A DNA stretch of 64,000 bases from Suilimivivens sp964402925 (lineage in GTDB: Bacteria; Bacillota; Clostridia; Lachnospirales; Lachnospiraceae). Shown here piece after piece: positions 25,532 through 33,816 of this stretch. How positions within the stretch are numbered: position 1 is the first letter of the stretch; each line of letters opens with the position of its first letter. The stretch is from contig CAYOED010000004.1 in NCBI GenBank assembly GCA_964402925.1, positions 24,612 through 88,611 of the forward strand, written 5' to 3'. The position numbers and the translations under genes were made by a program. The notes beneath the pieces are model-generated. The model worked only from the letters and a program-made list of their open reading frames with translations. It had not been told where the DNA came from and ran no database searches.

Positions 25532-27694
25532 ATGAAGATTATTAAGAGAAGCGGCATGGAGGTTCGTTTTGATGCTGTTAAAATAGAGGATGCTGTGAGG
25601 AAAGCGAATGGCAGTGTGGAAGAAAGTGAGCGGCTTTCGGAAGCGCAGATCAAGCGAGTCGTGGAGAGCGTGACGGAACTTTGCAGTAAGATGAAGCACA
25701 GTCCTAATGTGGAAGAGATTCAGGATATGGTGGAAGAGGAAATTATGAAGCAGCAGACTTACAAGCTGGCTTCTAATTATATTACTTACCGTTACAAAAG
25801 GGAACTTGTGCGGAAATCTAATTCTACTGATGAGCAGATTCTTTCTTTGCTGGAGTGCAATAATGAAGAGGTATTGCAGGAGAATTCTAATAAAAATCCA
25901 ATTGTCAACAGCGTGCAGCGGGATTATATGGCAGGGGAAGTGAGCAAGGACATTACCCGTCGTTTTCTTCTTCCGCTTGATATCGTGGAGGCGCATGAAA
26001 AGGGGCTGATTCACTTTCATGATGCCGACTACTTCGCCCAGCATATGCACAACTGCTGCCTAGTGAATCTGGAGGATATGCTTCAGAACGGCACAATTAT
26101 CAGCGAGACCATGATTGAAAGACCGCGCAGTTTTTCAACAGCATGCAATGTTGCCACTCAGGCAATCGCCCAGATTGCAAGTTCTCAATACGGCGGACAG
26201 AGCATCACTTTATCTCATCTTGCCCCTTTTGTGCAGGTAAGCCGCGAGAAATTCCGCAGGGAAGTGCGGGAAGAACTGGAAGCGCAAGACATGGAAGCAC
26301 CGGAAGAACTGGTGGCAAAAATGGCTGAAATGCGCGTGGCAAGAGAAATCAAGCAAGGAGTCCAGATGATTCAGTATCAGGTCATCACGCTGATGACTAC
26401 CAACGGTCAGGCTCCCTTTGTCACTGTATTTATGTACTTAAATGAGGTCCCCGAGGGGCAGACCAGAGAAGATCTGGCACTGATTATAAAAGAAATGCTC
26501 ATGCAACGCATTCAGGGAGTCAAGAATGAGCAAGGTGTCTATATCACACCTGCTTTTCCCAAGCTGATTTATGTGCTGGAGGAAAACAACATTTCCGAAG
26601 GCTCCAAATATTGGGAACTTACCCGGCTTGCCGCACAGTGCACCGCTAAACGTCTGGTCCCCGACTATATTTCCGAAAAAATCATCAAGAAATTAAAAGG
26701 CGGCAATTGCTATCCGTGCATGGGCTGCCGTTCCTTCCTGACTGTCTATAAAGATGAAAGCGACCAATACAAATTCTATGGAAGGTTTAACCAAGGCGTG
26801 GTTACATTAAATCTGGTGGATGTAGCCTGCTCTTCCGGCGGCGATTTGAATAAATTCTGGAAGATTATGGATGAACGCCTTGATTTGTGCCGGCGCGCCT
26901 TGATGTGCCGCCACGAACGTCTGAAAGGAACTCCTTCCGATGTGGCTCCTATCCTATGGCAGAACGGCGCATTGGCACGGTTAAAAAAAGGTGAAACCAT
27001 CGATAAACTCCTCTATGGCGGCTACTCCACCATCTCCTTGGGGTATGCCGGGCTTTGTGAGTGTGTCCGCTACATGACCGGAAAATCCCATACAGACCCT
27101 GATGCGACGCCTTTTGCTTTGGAAATCATGAGATATTTAAATGCTGCCTGCAAAAAATGGGAAACTGAGACCAACATTGCCTTCAGCCTTTACGGAACTC
27201 CCTTGGAATCCACCACCTACAAATTTTCCAAGTGCCTGCAGAAACGCTTTGGAATCATTGCCGACGTGACGGACAAAAACTACATCACTAACAGTTATCA
27301 TGTTCACGTGACGGAACCTATCAATGCCTTCGACAAGCTGACCTTTGAAGCTCAGTTCCAGGAACTTTCACCGGGAGGCGCCATCAGCTACGTGGAAGTG
27401 CCTAATATGCAAAACAATATCGAAGCTGTGCTGGCTGTCATGCAGCACATTTATGACCATATCATGTACGCGGAGCTCAATACCAAGAGCGACTATTGTC
27501 AGGAATGCGGGTATGACGGTGAAATTAAGATTATAGAAGATGAAAGCCATAAGCTGATCTGGGAATGTCCTAAGTGCGGAAACCGGGACCAGAATAAGAT
27601 GAATGTGGCACGGCGGACCTGCGGGTATATTGGAACCCAATTCTGGAATCAGGGACGGACACAGGAAATCAAGGAGCGGGTGATGCACTTGTAG
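25532..27694 (+). CDS. nrdD: Anaerobic ribonucleoside-triphosphate reductase
   Basis: 720 residues. This glycyl-radical enzyme reduces ribonucleoside triphosphates to deoxy forms without oxygen. It has an N-terminal ATP-cone (about 1-90, KIIKRSGMEVRFDAVKIEDA), the cysteine-rich active region NCYPCMGCRSFL, a C-terminal zinc site (CQECGYDG and WECPKCGN) and the glycyl-radical loop RRTCGYIGTQFWNQ. Length is normal. The start is ATG 25532; a GTG three codons upstream is less likely. Its activase nrdG lies 428 bp downstream, separated by a giant hairpin instead of the usual close spacing. Confidence 0.96.
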   Translation: MKIIKRSGMEVRFDAVKIEDAVRKANGSVEESERLSEAQIKRVVESVTELCSKMKHSPNVEEIQDMVEEEIMKQQTYKLASNYITYRYKRELVRKSNSTDEQILSLLECNNEEVLQENSNKNPIVNSVQRDYMAGEVSKDITRRFLLPLDIVEAHEKGLIHFHDADYFAQHMHNCCLVNLEDMLQNGTIISETMIERPRSFSTACNVATQAIAQIASSQYGGQSITLSHLAPFVQVSREKFRREVREELEAQDMEAPEELVAKMAEMRVAREIKQGVQMIQYQVITLMTTNGQAPFVTVFMYLNEVPEGQTREDLALIIKEMLMQRIQGVKNEQGVYITPAFPKLIYVLEENNISEGSKYWELTRLAAQCTAKRLVPDYISEKIIKKLKGGNCYPCMGCRSFLTVYKDESDQYKFYGRFNQGVVTLNLVDVACSSGGDLNKFWKIMDERLDLCRRALMCRHERLKGTPSDVAPILWQNGALARLKKGETIDKLLYGGYSTISLGYAGLCECVRYMTGKSHTDPDATPFALEIMRYLNAACKKWETETNIAFSLYGTPLESTTYKFSKCLQKRFGIIADVTDKNYITNSYHVHVTEPINAFDKLTFEAQFQELSPGGAISYVEVPNMQNNIEAVLAVMQHIYDHIMYAELNTKSDYCQECGYDGEIKIIEDESHKLIWECPKCGNRDQNKMNVARRTCGYIGTQFWNQGRTQEIKERVMHL

Positions 27695-27706
27695 TTTAGG
27701 GGGAGC

Positions 27707-28034
27707 GTTCAGCCTTGACTCTGGGGATAGGGAGCGGCGTCTGGCTTTATCAAATGAGGGGACGGGGGCTGCTTCTGGTTTCAGGTCTGGTCTTCAAATC
27801 GGATTTCACTAATGGAATGGATGCAAGTGTTCTAAGGCGGACGGGGCGGAGCCGGGCGGCATCCTGCCTTGTGGCTCCTAAAATCGCCATCCATGGCGAT
27901 TTTCCCCTGGGTATTTACCATTCCATAAGTGAAATTGCCGATTTTACGCCATAGCCCTGAAACCAGAAGCAGCCCCCGTCCCCTCATTTGATAAAGCCAG
28001 ATGCCGCTCCCTATCCCCAGAGTCAAGGCTGAGC
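27707..28034. repeat. Giant hairpin repeat (type B) between nrdD and nrdG
   Basis: The left arm (27707-27820) and right arm (27918-28034) are inverted copies, almost perfect over their outer 85 bp and weaker inside. The 97-bp loop holds GGCGGACGGGGCGGAGCCGG and a perfect hairpin, AAAATCGCCAT-CC-ATGGCGATTTT. The left arm starts 12 bp after the nrdD stop, and nrdG begins 88 bp after the right arm, so the element splits a normally tight operon. It shares its nested CCATCCATGG tip with the element at 3006-3417, but not its arm sequence. Mirror-image ORFs in the arms lack ribosome sites. Confidence 0.88.
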
Positions 28035-28122
28035 TGTTACAAATATAAATTCCTGGTGCGGGAGGATAACTGTCTTGAAGGTGCTCCCCCGCATCTAAAT
28101 GACGTTGAATTTAGGAGAATGT

Positions 28123-28635
28123 ATGAAGTATTCAGATATAAAATATTATGATATTGCAAATGGGCTGGGGGTGCGGACTAGTTTATTCGTGTCCGGGTGT
28201 ACGCATCGCTGCAAGGGATGTTTTAACGAGGTTACTTGGGATTTTAATTATGGAAAAGATTTTACAGAGGATACGATTGCGGAAATCTTAAAGTCTGTTG
28301 AACCTAAGTATATCAGGGGGCTGTCACTTTTAGGGGGGGAGCCCATGGAACTTTCAAATCAGCGGGCTTTGCTTCCACTGCTTCGCCAGTTTAAGGAACA
28401 GTTTCCCCAAAAAGATATTTGGTGTTATACCGGTTATACCTATGAGACCGATTTGCTGGATCCGGACGGGCGCGCACGCTGTGAGGTGACAGATGAGTTT
28501 TTAAGCTATGTCGATATCCTTGTGGACGGAGAATTCAATCAGGATTTGTATGATATAAGTTTAAAATTCCGCGGAAGCCGCAATCAACGGGTACTGCAGA
28601 TTCACGAAGAAGGATGCCCCGAGTTATTCTTGTAA
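28123..28635 (+). CDS. nrdG: Anaerobic ribonucleotide reductase activating protein (radical SAM)
   Basis: 170 residues. It has the radical SAM cluster motif CTHRCKGC (C-x3-C-x2-C) at about residue 26, followed by LLGGEPMEL. It uses S-adenosylmethionine to form the glycyl radical on NrdD. The ATG at 28123 has TTAGGAGAATGT upstream; a longer reading of eight residues is unlikely. Placement on the same strand after nrdD supports the call, although the 330-bp hairpin between them could uncouple expression. Confidence 0.95.
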   Translation: MKYSDIKYYDIANGLGVRTSLFVSGCTHRCKGCFNEVTWDFNYGKDFTEDTIAEILKSVEPKYIRGLSLLGGEPMELSNQRALLPLLRQFKEQFPQKDIWCYTGYTYETDLLDPDGRARCEVTDEFLSYVDILVDGEFNQDLYDISLKFRGSRNQRVLQIHEEGCPELFL

Positions 28636-28808
28636 AGACGAAGATTATAGGAAACGGACACCACCCTAGGCAGGAGAATCGGTTCTAGAAGCCCCTATGC
28701 TCGTATGACATTTTGGGTTTATAATTTTTCCAAATTCAAACTGGTAAATATTCCCTTTCTTTACAGTCTGTGTCTGAATTGATAATTTATCCCTTAGTTT
28801 TACATATG

Positions 28809-28837
28809 AAAAAAGGGGTACGGTGCTAACCGTACCC
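28809..28837 (-). terminator. Strong rho-independent terminator following a structured 3' region
   Basis: On the minus strand GGGTACGG-ttagca-CCGTACCC is followed by CTTTTTT. Just upstream in transcription are two more perfect small hairpins: CTCTGG-TTCG-CCAGAG (28855-28840, with a stable UUCG loop) and GACC-gacaa-GGTC (28869-28857). A fourth, CACTTG-ctaa-CAAGTG, is near 28908-28923. The run of hairpins suggests a structured RNA tail or a small RNA. No gene in this position is intact. Confidence 0.7.
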
Positions 28838-28951
28838 TACTCTGGCGAACCAGAGAGACCTTGTCGGTCAAATTACTCTTTCACTGGTAGCTTCATCAGC
28901 CAAAAAACACTTGTTAGCAAGTGCAAATGCCCAGTTATAAGATAATTGCTC

Positions 28952-29145
28952 ACTTATATTATACTCAATTTTCCATAATAATCAAGAAGCGCATAAAGAC
29001 GATATGGCCAGTGCGACGGACGGGTGTTTCTGTTCAGACTTCTTCTGTTTGTCAGGTGCTGTCCCTCAAGATTAACATCATTCCAAGAAAGTCCTGCCAC
29101 CTCTCCAATTCGTAATCCGGCATAATAGGATATTTGAATTTCTAA
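28952..29145 (-). pseudogene. Decayed tyrosine recombinase (phage/ICE integrase) fragment
   Basis: Reading the minus strand from about 29131 gives ISYYAGLRIGEVAGLSWNDV followed by NLEGQHL. This is the box I arginine region (AGLRIGE) and following strand of tyrosine recombinases. The frame runs on to a stop near 28952 without box II (H-x-x-R) or the catalytic tyrosine, and upstream sequence has in-frame stops. It is a truncated relic that marks past integration next to the IetAS module. Confidence 0.72.
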
Positions 29146-29221
29146 CAGAGATCAGCTTTTCCTTTTGCCAATCGCACTTATCGCCCTTTCTCGCACATCT
29201 CTTTTTTAATGTTCCACTGAT

Positions 29222-29686
29222 TCATTTTTTTCGTTTTTGTTCATTCAGAATAAAACGCTCTATTGCTAAATCCTCTGGCACTTCTTCATCTTGATTAGCT
29301 GTGAAACAATAAGTAACATCCATTGCATCTTCATACTGTTTTGATGCATGAGGAAAAACTTTTAATGCAAGCTGATATTTATTTGCATTTCTTTTTTTAG
29401 GTTCCGGAAGGCGCATGATAGATAACCGATAACAGTGTTCAGGATCAAGCTCCAATTTTCTGCACAAGCTATGCCTTTCGACCCTAACTAATTCTTCATT
29501 CTCGATAGGTTCTACATCCGTCGGACATTGTGTACTTAAGGCGCGGCAAAGCGCATTCATAAATTCGCAGCCATTTGGATCAAATTTAATATCAAAGTAA
29601 TTTCTTAATTCAGTAGGATTGAATTCCAAAATACCTCTAGAATTCATATAAAGTTCATATATGTCATCTAAATTCTGTCGCCTCAT
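29222..29686 (-). CDS. Unknown protein downstream of IetAS, possibly the C-terminal part of a frameshifted product
   Basis: 154 residues, soluble, no signal. I do not recognise a family; visible blocks are DDIYELYMNSRGILEFNPTE and KYQLALKVFPHASKQYEDAM. Its ATG overlaps the stop of the preceding 61-residue ORF (ATGA) and has no good ribosome site. The sequence before it, T-TTT-TTA, is a classic -1 slippery heptamer in the frame of the upstream ORF, and a -1 shift would fuse the two into about 215 residues. It could therefore be coupled, frameshifted or broken. Same strand as IetAS, about 250 bp beyond ietS. Confidence 0.5.
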   Translation of the reverse strand: MRRQNLDDIYELYMNSRGILEFNPTELRNYFDIKFDPNGCEFMNALCRALSTQCPTDVEPIENEELVRVERHSLCRKLELDPEHCYRLSIMRLPEPKKRNANKYQLALKVFPHASKQYEDAMDVTYCFTANQDEEVPEDLAIERFILNEQKRKK

Positions 29687-29868
29687 AAAAAACAGACGGA
29701 AGAGTGTATATTGAGGACATTTAGACCTCTCTTCTCCTGTAATAACATAAGCGGCAACAAAAACCTATTGCCATAATAATTAAATGCAAACGGGTACATA
29801 TTAAAGCGAAATTCATACATTCTTTCACGAAGATGTTTGTAACAACTCAAATCACAATTATAAATCAT
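29683..29868 (-). CDS. Small ORF (61 aa) upstream of and overlapping the 154-aa ORF
   Basis: Begins at ATG 29868 with AGGGGTGAAAAATA upstream and follows ietS by 65 bp. The sequence includes EFRFNMYPFAFNYYGNRFLL and ends VCFL in a T6 run. Composition is aromatic and hydrophobic without a clear membrane helix. No family recognised. It probably forms the N-terminal part of the protein continued in the -1 frame (29222-29686), either by programmed shift or because of an indel in the T-run. Confidence 0.42.
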   Translation of the reverse strand: MIYNCDLSCYKHLRERMYEFRFNMYPFAFNYYGNRFLLPLMLLQEKRGLNVLNIHSSVCFL

Positions 29869-29933
29869 TATTTTTCACCCCTCTCGTCTGTTAATTGCAA
29901 ACAACTTAACGCTTTATTGTTTTGGCATTTTAA

Positions 29934-32174
29934 CTATTCAAACGTGATTTCTTCCTCGGCTTTAACATAAACATCAACCTGTGTATGTACATCAAGTCTG
30001 GAAACAACCCAGCCTCGCATCATGCACATCTTTATAAAATCATCTATTCTGTTTTCGCCATTCATTTCTCGCAATGTTACTACAACTCCGAACCGCAAAC
30101 CTCTACCTGCTTTGGGATCAAGTCTTTCCTTTGTTTTAATACTTAATCCCCACATGCCCGATTGATACGCCTTGCGAGGTCGACTATTTTCTTTCAATGC
30201 TTCACTAATATGCTTGACATTGTCCCACTTACGATACAACTTACGCGCGTCTTCTTCGTAGATTGTATTAAGTCCTTCTTCTGCTTGTCTGTTATAGTCT
30301 ATTGCCTTAATAACTGCTTTGCCTTTCTGCTCCGCAATTCTTCCGAAATGAATATCCATCTCTGTTGATGTATAATCAACACCTTGATTACGATCACTTT
30401 GCGGAAAATAAGTAAGCGTTGCCTTTGCAAAGAACGGATGTGCATTCATATCTTGTGGAACCGGAATATTGTAAGTATATACCTCATACTCATCAATACT
30501 TCCCGACATAATAAATCTAATTTCATCTTCCCGAGAATACAAAATATCCTCAATCCTTTTTGGCACAATACCATATCCTTTTTCATACTTAATGGTATCT
30601 TGTCGGTCCCACCCTGCTGCCGAATCAATTATTAAAGCCTTTGCAACTTCACGACTTAATCCCATAACATGTATAAGATACGCCATTTTACGTGTTATCC
30701 AAGGTGCGGCAAAAGATGTACCTGTTACAGTTGCTTTACCTAAAGGTTCACAGACCACTATTTTATCTGGTCCATCTCCACCATAGTAACATACATCCGG
30801 TTTATAAAAGAAAGATAATACCGGCCCTCTTCGAGTATAGGATGCCGTTTTGCCACTAAAATCCACAGCATTCACAACCAATGAATTCAGCGAATCCGCC
30901 GGTGCACCAATTTTATTAACCTCTGAATTCTTCTTTTTGTTTGTACCCGCAACCACAAAAATGACATCATACTCATACTGAATTCTATCCAATTCAGCTG
31001 CTTCAGGCGATATAAAATTGGCATCAATTTCCATCGCAGAACCCAATGACAAATTCCACACTTTTATATCTCGATTCTTCCGAACAATATCACGAATTTG
31101 CTTTAATATTGCAAATGAACTAAATCTACCTGCCGTAGCCACTCCGAAATGGCGAACTCTAAAATTACCACAATTATCCTGCAATCTCGGATTAAATGCT
31201 GGGCCATCGACAATAATTGATGTTACCGCAGTCCCATGGAAGAAATCCTTGGTATGTAATTCAATATCACCACTTATACATTTTTGATAATCTACCCAAT
31301 CACCGAAATATACTCTCTTATCAAATTGTGTATCTATAACACCTACAATCGGTTCATTCTCTGGCTTTTTAATCAAGACCTGCTCTTCATATTCCTCGCT
31401 ATCAGTAATATCATAGACAATTTCAGCAAAATCCTTAACACTCATCGCAATCAAATAGGGCGCCTTATCACATAAAATATCTATCTCTTCTTTTTCCATC
31501 CTCAAAGTTGTTTCATCTATCATTTTAGCATTAATCATATTTATGCCTAATCTACTTAACAACTCTGTTGTGTCGACACCTGTTTTATATATAGTTACAA
31601 TAGACTGTTCATTCGCAGTTTTGGGGTCACGGTCTATACGAAAATTCTCCACATAAAAACAGTCTACAAGTGTTTTTAGGAAAGAACTTTTACTCATAAT
31701 ACTGTCATTATATACACCAGAATTTATAAGCTCTGTATCATCACTTGAAATATTCCCGTTATAAAAATTCCGGATAGCAGCAGCACACTTATCCAAAAGC
31801 ACTACTGATTTTTGCAAAGAGTCTGTAGATAGAAAATAGGTGAATACATGCTTTTGAACCCATTCATTTTTATCATTATATCCCTCTGAGAACTTTGAAC
31901 CTCGTACGGATTGGTTTGGGTGTTTCCCGCCATCCGACAACAAAAATTGAATTCTGTTACTCTTTGCTACAACTTTTCTGTAATGCACACTAATTAGAGC
32001 TCCATTAATCGTTTTTTCTTGGTTCCAAAACACAATAATATCTTGTAACTGATTTTTCAATTTCAAAACATGCTCTGCACTAACAGTTTTCCCTTTCGGC
32101 AAATTAGTGGGTCCAAAACCACTAGGTGCTTTTCGCTTTTGAAATTGACCCTTTAATTGCAAAATATTATTCAT
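29934..32174 (-). CDS. ietS: IetS-like subtilisin-family serine protease (anti-phage)
   Basis: 746 residues, with no signal peptide, so it acts in the cytoplasm. An N-terminal 250-residue region precedes an S8 protease domain with the catalytic triad visible: Asp in VGVIDTQFD (about residue 284), His in FFHGTAVTSIIVDG (about 317) and Ser in TVTGTSFAAPWITRKMAY (about 497). The C-terminal 200 residues are a separate beta-rich domain. The partner AAA ATPase gene overlaps its 5' end by 8 bp. This two-gene layout and protein sizes match the IetAS defence system. The start is ATG 32174; a GTG two codons earlier is possible. What triggers it and what it cuts are unknown. Confidence 0.82.
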   Translation of the reverse strand: MNNILQLKGQFQKRKAPSGFGPTNLPKGKTVSAEHVLKLKNQLQDIIVFWNQEKTINGALISVHYRKVVAKSNRIQFLLSDGGKHPNQSVRGSKFSEGYNDKNEWVQKHVFTYFLSTDSLQKSVVLLDKCAAAIRNFYNGNISSDDTELINSGVYNDSIMSKSSFLKTLVDCFYVENFRIDRDPKTANEQSIVTIYKTGVDTTELLSRLGINMINAKMIDETTLRMEKEEIDILCDKAPYLIAMSVKDFAEIVYDITDSEEYEEQVLIKKPENEPIVGVIDTQFDKRVYFGDWVDYQKCISGDIELHTKDFFHGTAVTSIIVDGPAFNPRLQDNCGNFRVRHFGVATAGRFSSFAILKQIRDIVRKNRDIKVWNLSLGSAMEIDANFISPEAAELDRIQYEYDVIFVVAGTNKKKNSEVNKIGAPADSLNSLVVNAVDFSGKTASYTRRGPVLSFFYKPDVCYYGGDGPDKIVVCEPLGKATVTGTSFAAPWITRKMAYLIHVMGLSREVAKALIIDSAAGWDRQDTIKYEKGYGIVPKRIEDILYSREDEIRFIMSGSIDEYEVYTYNIPVPQDMNAHPFFAKATLTYFPQSDRNQGVDYTSTEMDIHFGRIAEQKGKAVIKAIDYNRQAEEGLNTIYEEDARKLYRKWDNVKHISEALKENSRPRKAYQSGMWGLSIKTKERLDPKAGRGLRFGVVVTLREMNGENRIDDFIKMCMMRGWVVSRLDVHTQVDVYVKAEEEITFE

Positions 32175-33216
32175 CTTCACTCATCTCCTTTAATTCTCTG
32201 GCAACACTGCTCTTAGGTATTTTACTCAAAATTTCAATTTCTCTTATGGTGAAATTCTGTTCTTGCAGTTTTTTAATATCTTCTGGTTTTTCACCTGTAA
32301 TCATATAATACAATCTCCTAAAATAATCTATTTCATCATCTGGATTACTAAACGCAACTGCCGTTTTTATCAAATTTTTCAAATCTCCCGGATACGGTAA
32401 TACCGAAAGCAACATCATTATTTTTCTAAATAATCTTATATCCTTCTTTGCCAAGTTAAATTTAGTTAGGAACTTATTCAAATACTCTTCCGAAATATCC
32501 ATCAAATCGCTTTGAGAATATCTATTGAAATCAATAACTGAATCGAAGCGTCTAATCAATGCTTTATCAAAATGTTCATACAGATTTGTAGTTGCCACCA
32601 ACACTATTCTTTCATCCATACGATCCATACTCTTAAGCAATGAAGATGTTACTCTTCCCATCTCACGCAAATCATTGGCATTTGTTCTATCTAAGGCAAC
32701 GGCATCTATCTCATCAAACAATACTATTACCTTTTCTGGATGAACAAAATTATTTATTTCTTTAAATAGTTCCGACATATTCTTCTGTGTCTGACCCATT
32801 TTGCTATCAATGATGGCTGAGAAATCAACCATATATATTTCTCTTTCCAATATTCGCGCCAACTGCTTAACTGCCTCTGTCTTACCTGCTCCTGGTGCTC
32901 CCTGGAATAAAAATTTATTTATTCCTGCATTATGCGCTACTGCATGCACAATTCCTAATAAATCCTGAGTGATGTCATCTGGCAACCATAAAGGATCACT
33001 TATCTTTTCAACTTTCTCAAACATAGCAGATTCATTCTCGCTCATTTGCGGAATAAATGTATTGGCATTTGACATCAAAGCCATAATATATTCGGCAAGC
33101 TGGTAGTCTCCTGCTTGATCAAAATATCTTGCAATTTCATAAGCTTCACTTCGAAAACCAGCATCATTATTCTCCGCATGATATTTAATTAAATTAATAA
33201 CGCTCTTCTTTTTCAT
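32167..33216 (-). CDS. ietA: IetA-like AAA+ ATPase (anti-phage)
   Basis: 349 residues. After about 95 residues of helical N-terminal domain comes an AAA+ core: Walker A QGAPGAGKTEAV (about 120), Walker B VIVLFDEIDAVALDR, sensor 1 VLVATTN and an arginine finger region ALIRRFDSVIDF. The C-terminal end has a helix-turn-helix-like FTIREIEILSKIPKSSVARE. Together with the subtilase it forms IetAS, in which the ATPase probably senses infection or presents substrate. The ATG at 33216 lies behind TAGGAGTGGATCAT and a promoter at 33277-33249. Confidence 0.84.
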   Translation of the reverse strand: MKKKSVINLIKYHAENNDAGFRSEAYEIARYFDQAGDYQLAEYIMALMSNANTFIPQMSENESAMFEKVEKISDPLWLPDDITQDLLGIVHAVAHNAGINKFLFQGAPGAGKTEAVKQLARILEREIYMVDFSAIIDSKMGQTQKNMSELFKEINNFVHPEKVIVLFDEIDAVALDRTNANDLREMGRVTSSLLKSMDRMDERIVLVATTNLYEHFDKALIRRFDSVIDFNRYSQSDLMDISEEYLNKFLTKFNLAKKDIRLFRKIMMLLSVLPYPGDLKNLIKTAVAFSNPDDEIDYFRRLYYMITGEKPEDIKKLQEQNFTIREIEILSKIPKSSVARELKEMSEDE

Positions 33217-33248
33217 ATGATCCACTCCTAATTTTCTTTTATATATAT

Positions 33249-33277
33249 ACTTTAACAACTCGGGACATTTTTGTCAA
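33249..33277 (-). promoter_or_regulatory. Predicted ietAS promoter
   Basis: Minus strand TTGACA (33277-33272), 17-bp spacer, TAAAGT (33254-33249), about 33 bp before the ietA start. A dyad TTGTC-aatattgg-GACAA covers the -35 and could be an operator. Confidence 0.6.
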
Positions 33278-33330
33278 TATTGGGACAAATATTCGTCTTT
33301 ACTTTTCTTATTTCTGGTGTTATATTGGGC

Positions 33331-33450
33331 ATAGGAACAAAAATTCCAATAAAAAAGAAACCAGCATCTAACGAATAGAATGCCAGTCTCCTGCGTACAT
33401 ATGTACTTTCCCAAAAGCATTGTACCACAGATTAGTTCCTATGCTCAAGC
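33331..33450 (-). ncRNA. Candidate small transcription unit bounded by inverted repeats
   Basis: Inverted ends TTGGGCATAGGAAC and GTTCCTATGCTCAA enclose a minus-strand unit. It has TTGAGC, 18 bp and TACAAT as a promoter, a 12-bp palindrome GTACATATGTAC, then the hairpin ACTGGCAT-ATGCTGGT followed by TTCTTTTTT as a terminator. The predicted RNA is only about 70-80 nt. A 10-codon ORF (MYAGDWHSIR) could be read from it, without a clear ribosome site. Whether it is a small RNA, a leader peptide or a decayed repeat is not known. Confidence 0.35.
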
Positions 33451-33525
33451 AGAACATTCATTCGTTTAGGTTTCTCTATTATTGTTCACATAGATTACAA
33501 TATCATTTTAAAAGGAGAAGCAAAA

Positions 33526-33801
33526 ATGAAAGCTGCAAAAATCAAAATGAAACCCGGTTGTACAAATTCAACCAAAACAACAGAAATTGATCAAATCTAT
33601 ATTGAAGGATGTAACGAACCCGGATACTATTACAAAGCCACCATCTATGATTATGTAAAACAACATCCAAACAGCATTCAGGTTAACATTTATCCTTATC
33701 CTGATTTAGTACCGGCATTAAGTTCTAACGGAGAAAAGTATGTTCGTTCAGAACCTAATGATACACCTTCAGATAATCTTCTCAAATTGCCAAGAGAATA
33801 G
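33526..33801 (+). CDS. DUF3892-containing small protein
   Basis: 91 residues. The family shows in IDQIYIEGCNEPGYYYKATI and in the ending GEKYVRSEPNDTPSDNLLKL, which is the typical DUF3892 C terminus. Its function is unknown; members are often near mobile or phage-related genes. The ribosome site AAAAGGAGAAGCAAAA is strong. It is divergent from ietA, in the same island-like segment, which makes a defence link possible but unproven. Confidence 0.75.
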   Translation: MKAAKIKMKPGCTNSTKTTEIDQIYIEGCNEPGYYYKATIYDYVKQHPNSIQVNIYPYPDLVPALSSNGEKYVRSEPNDTPSDNLLKLPRE

Positions 33802-33816
33802 ATTAATCAATTACAG

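Noticed and set aside
27715..28026. Two mirror ORFs starting MTLGIGSG in the arms of the nrdD/nrdG hairpin
   Set aside because: They exist only because the arms are inverted copies; no ribosome sites and no recognisable protein.
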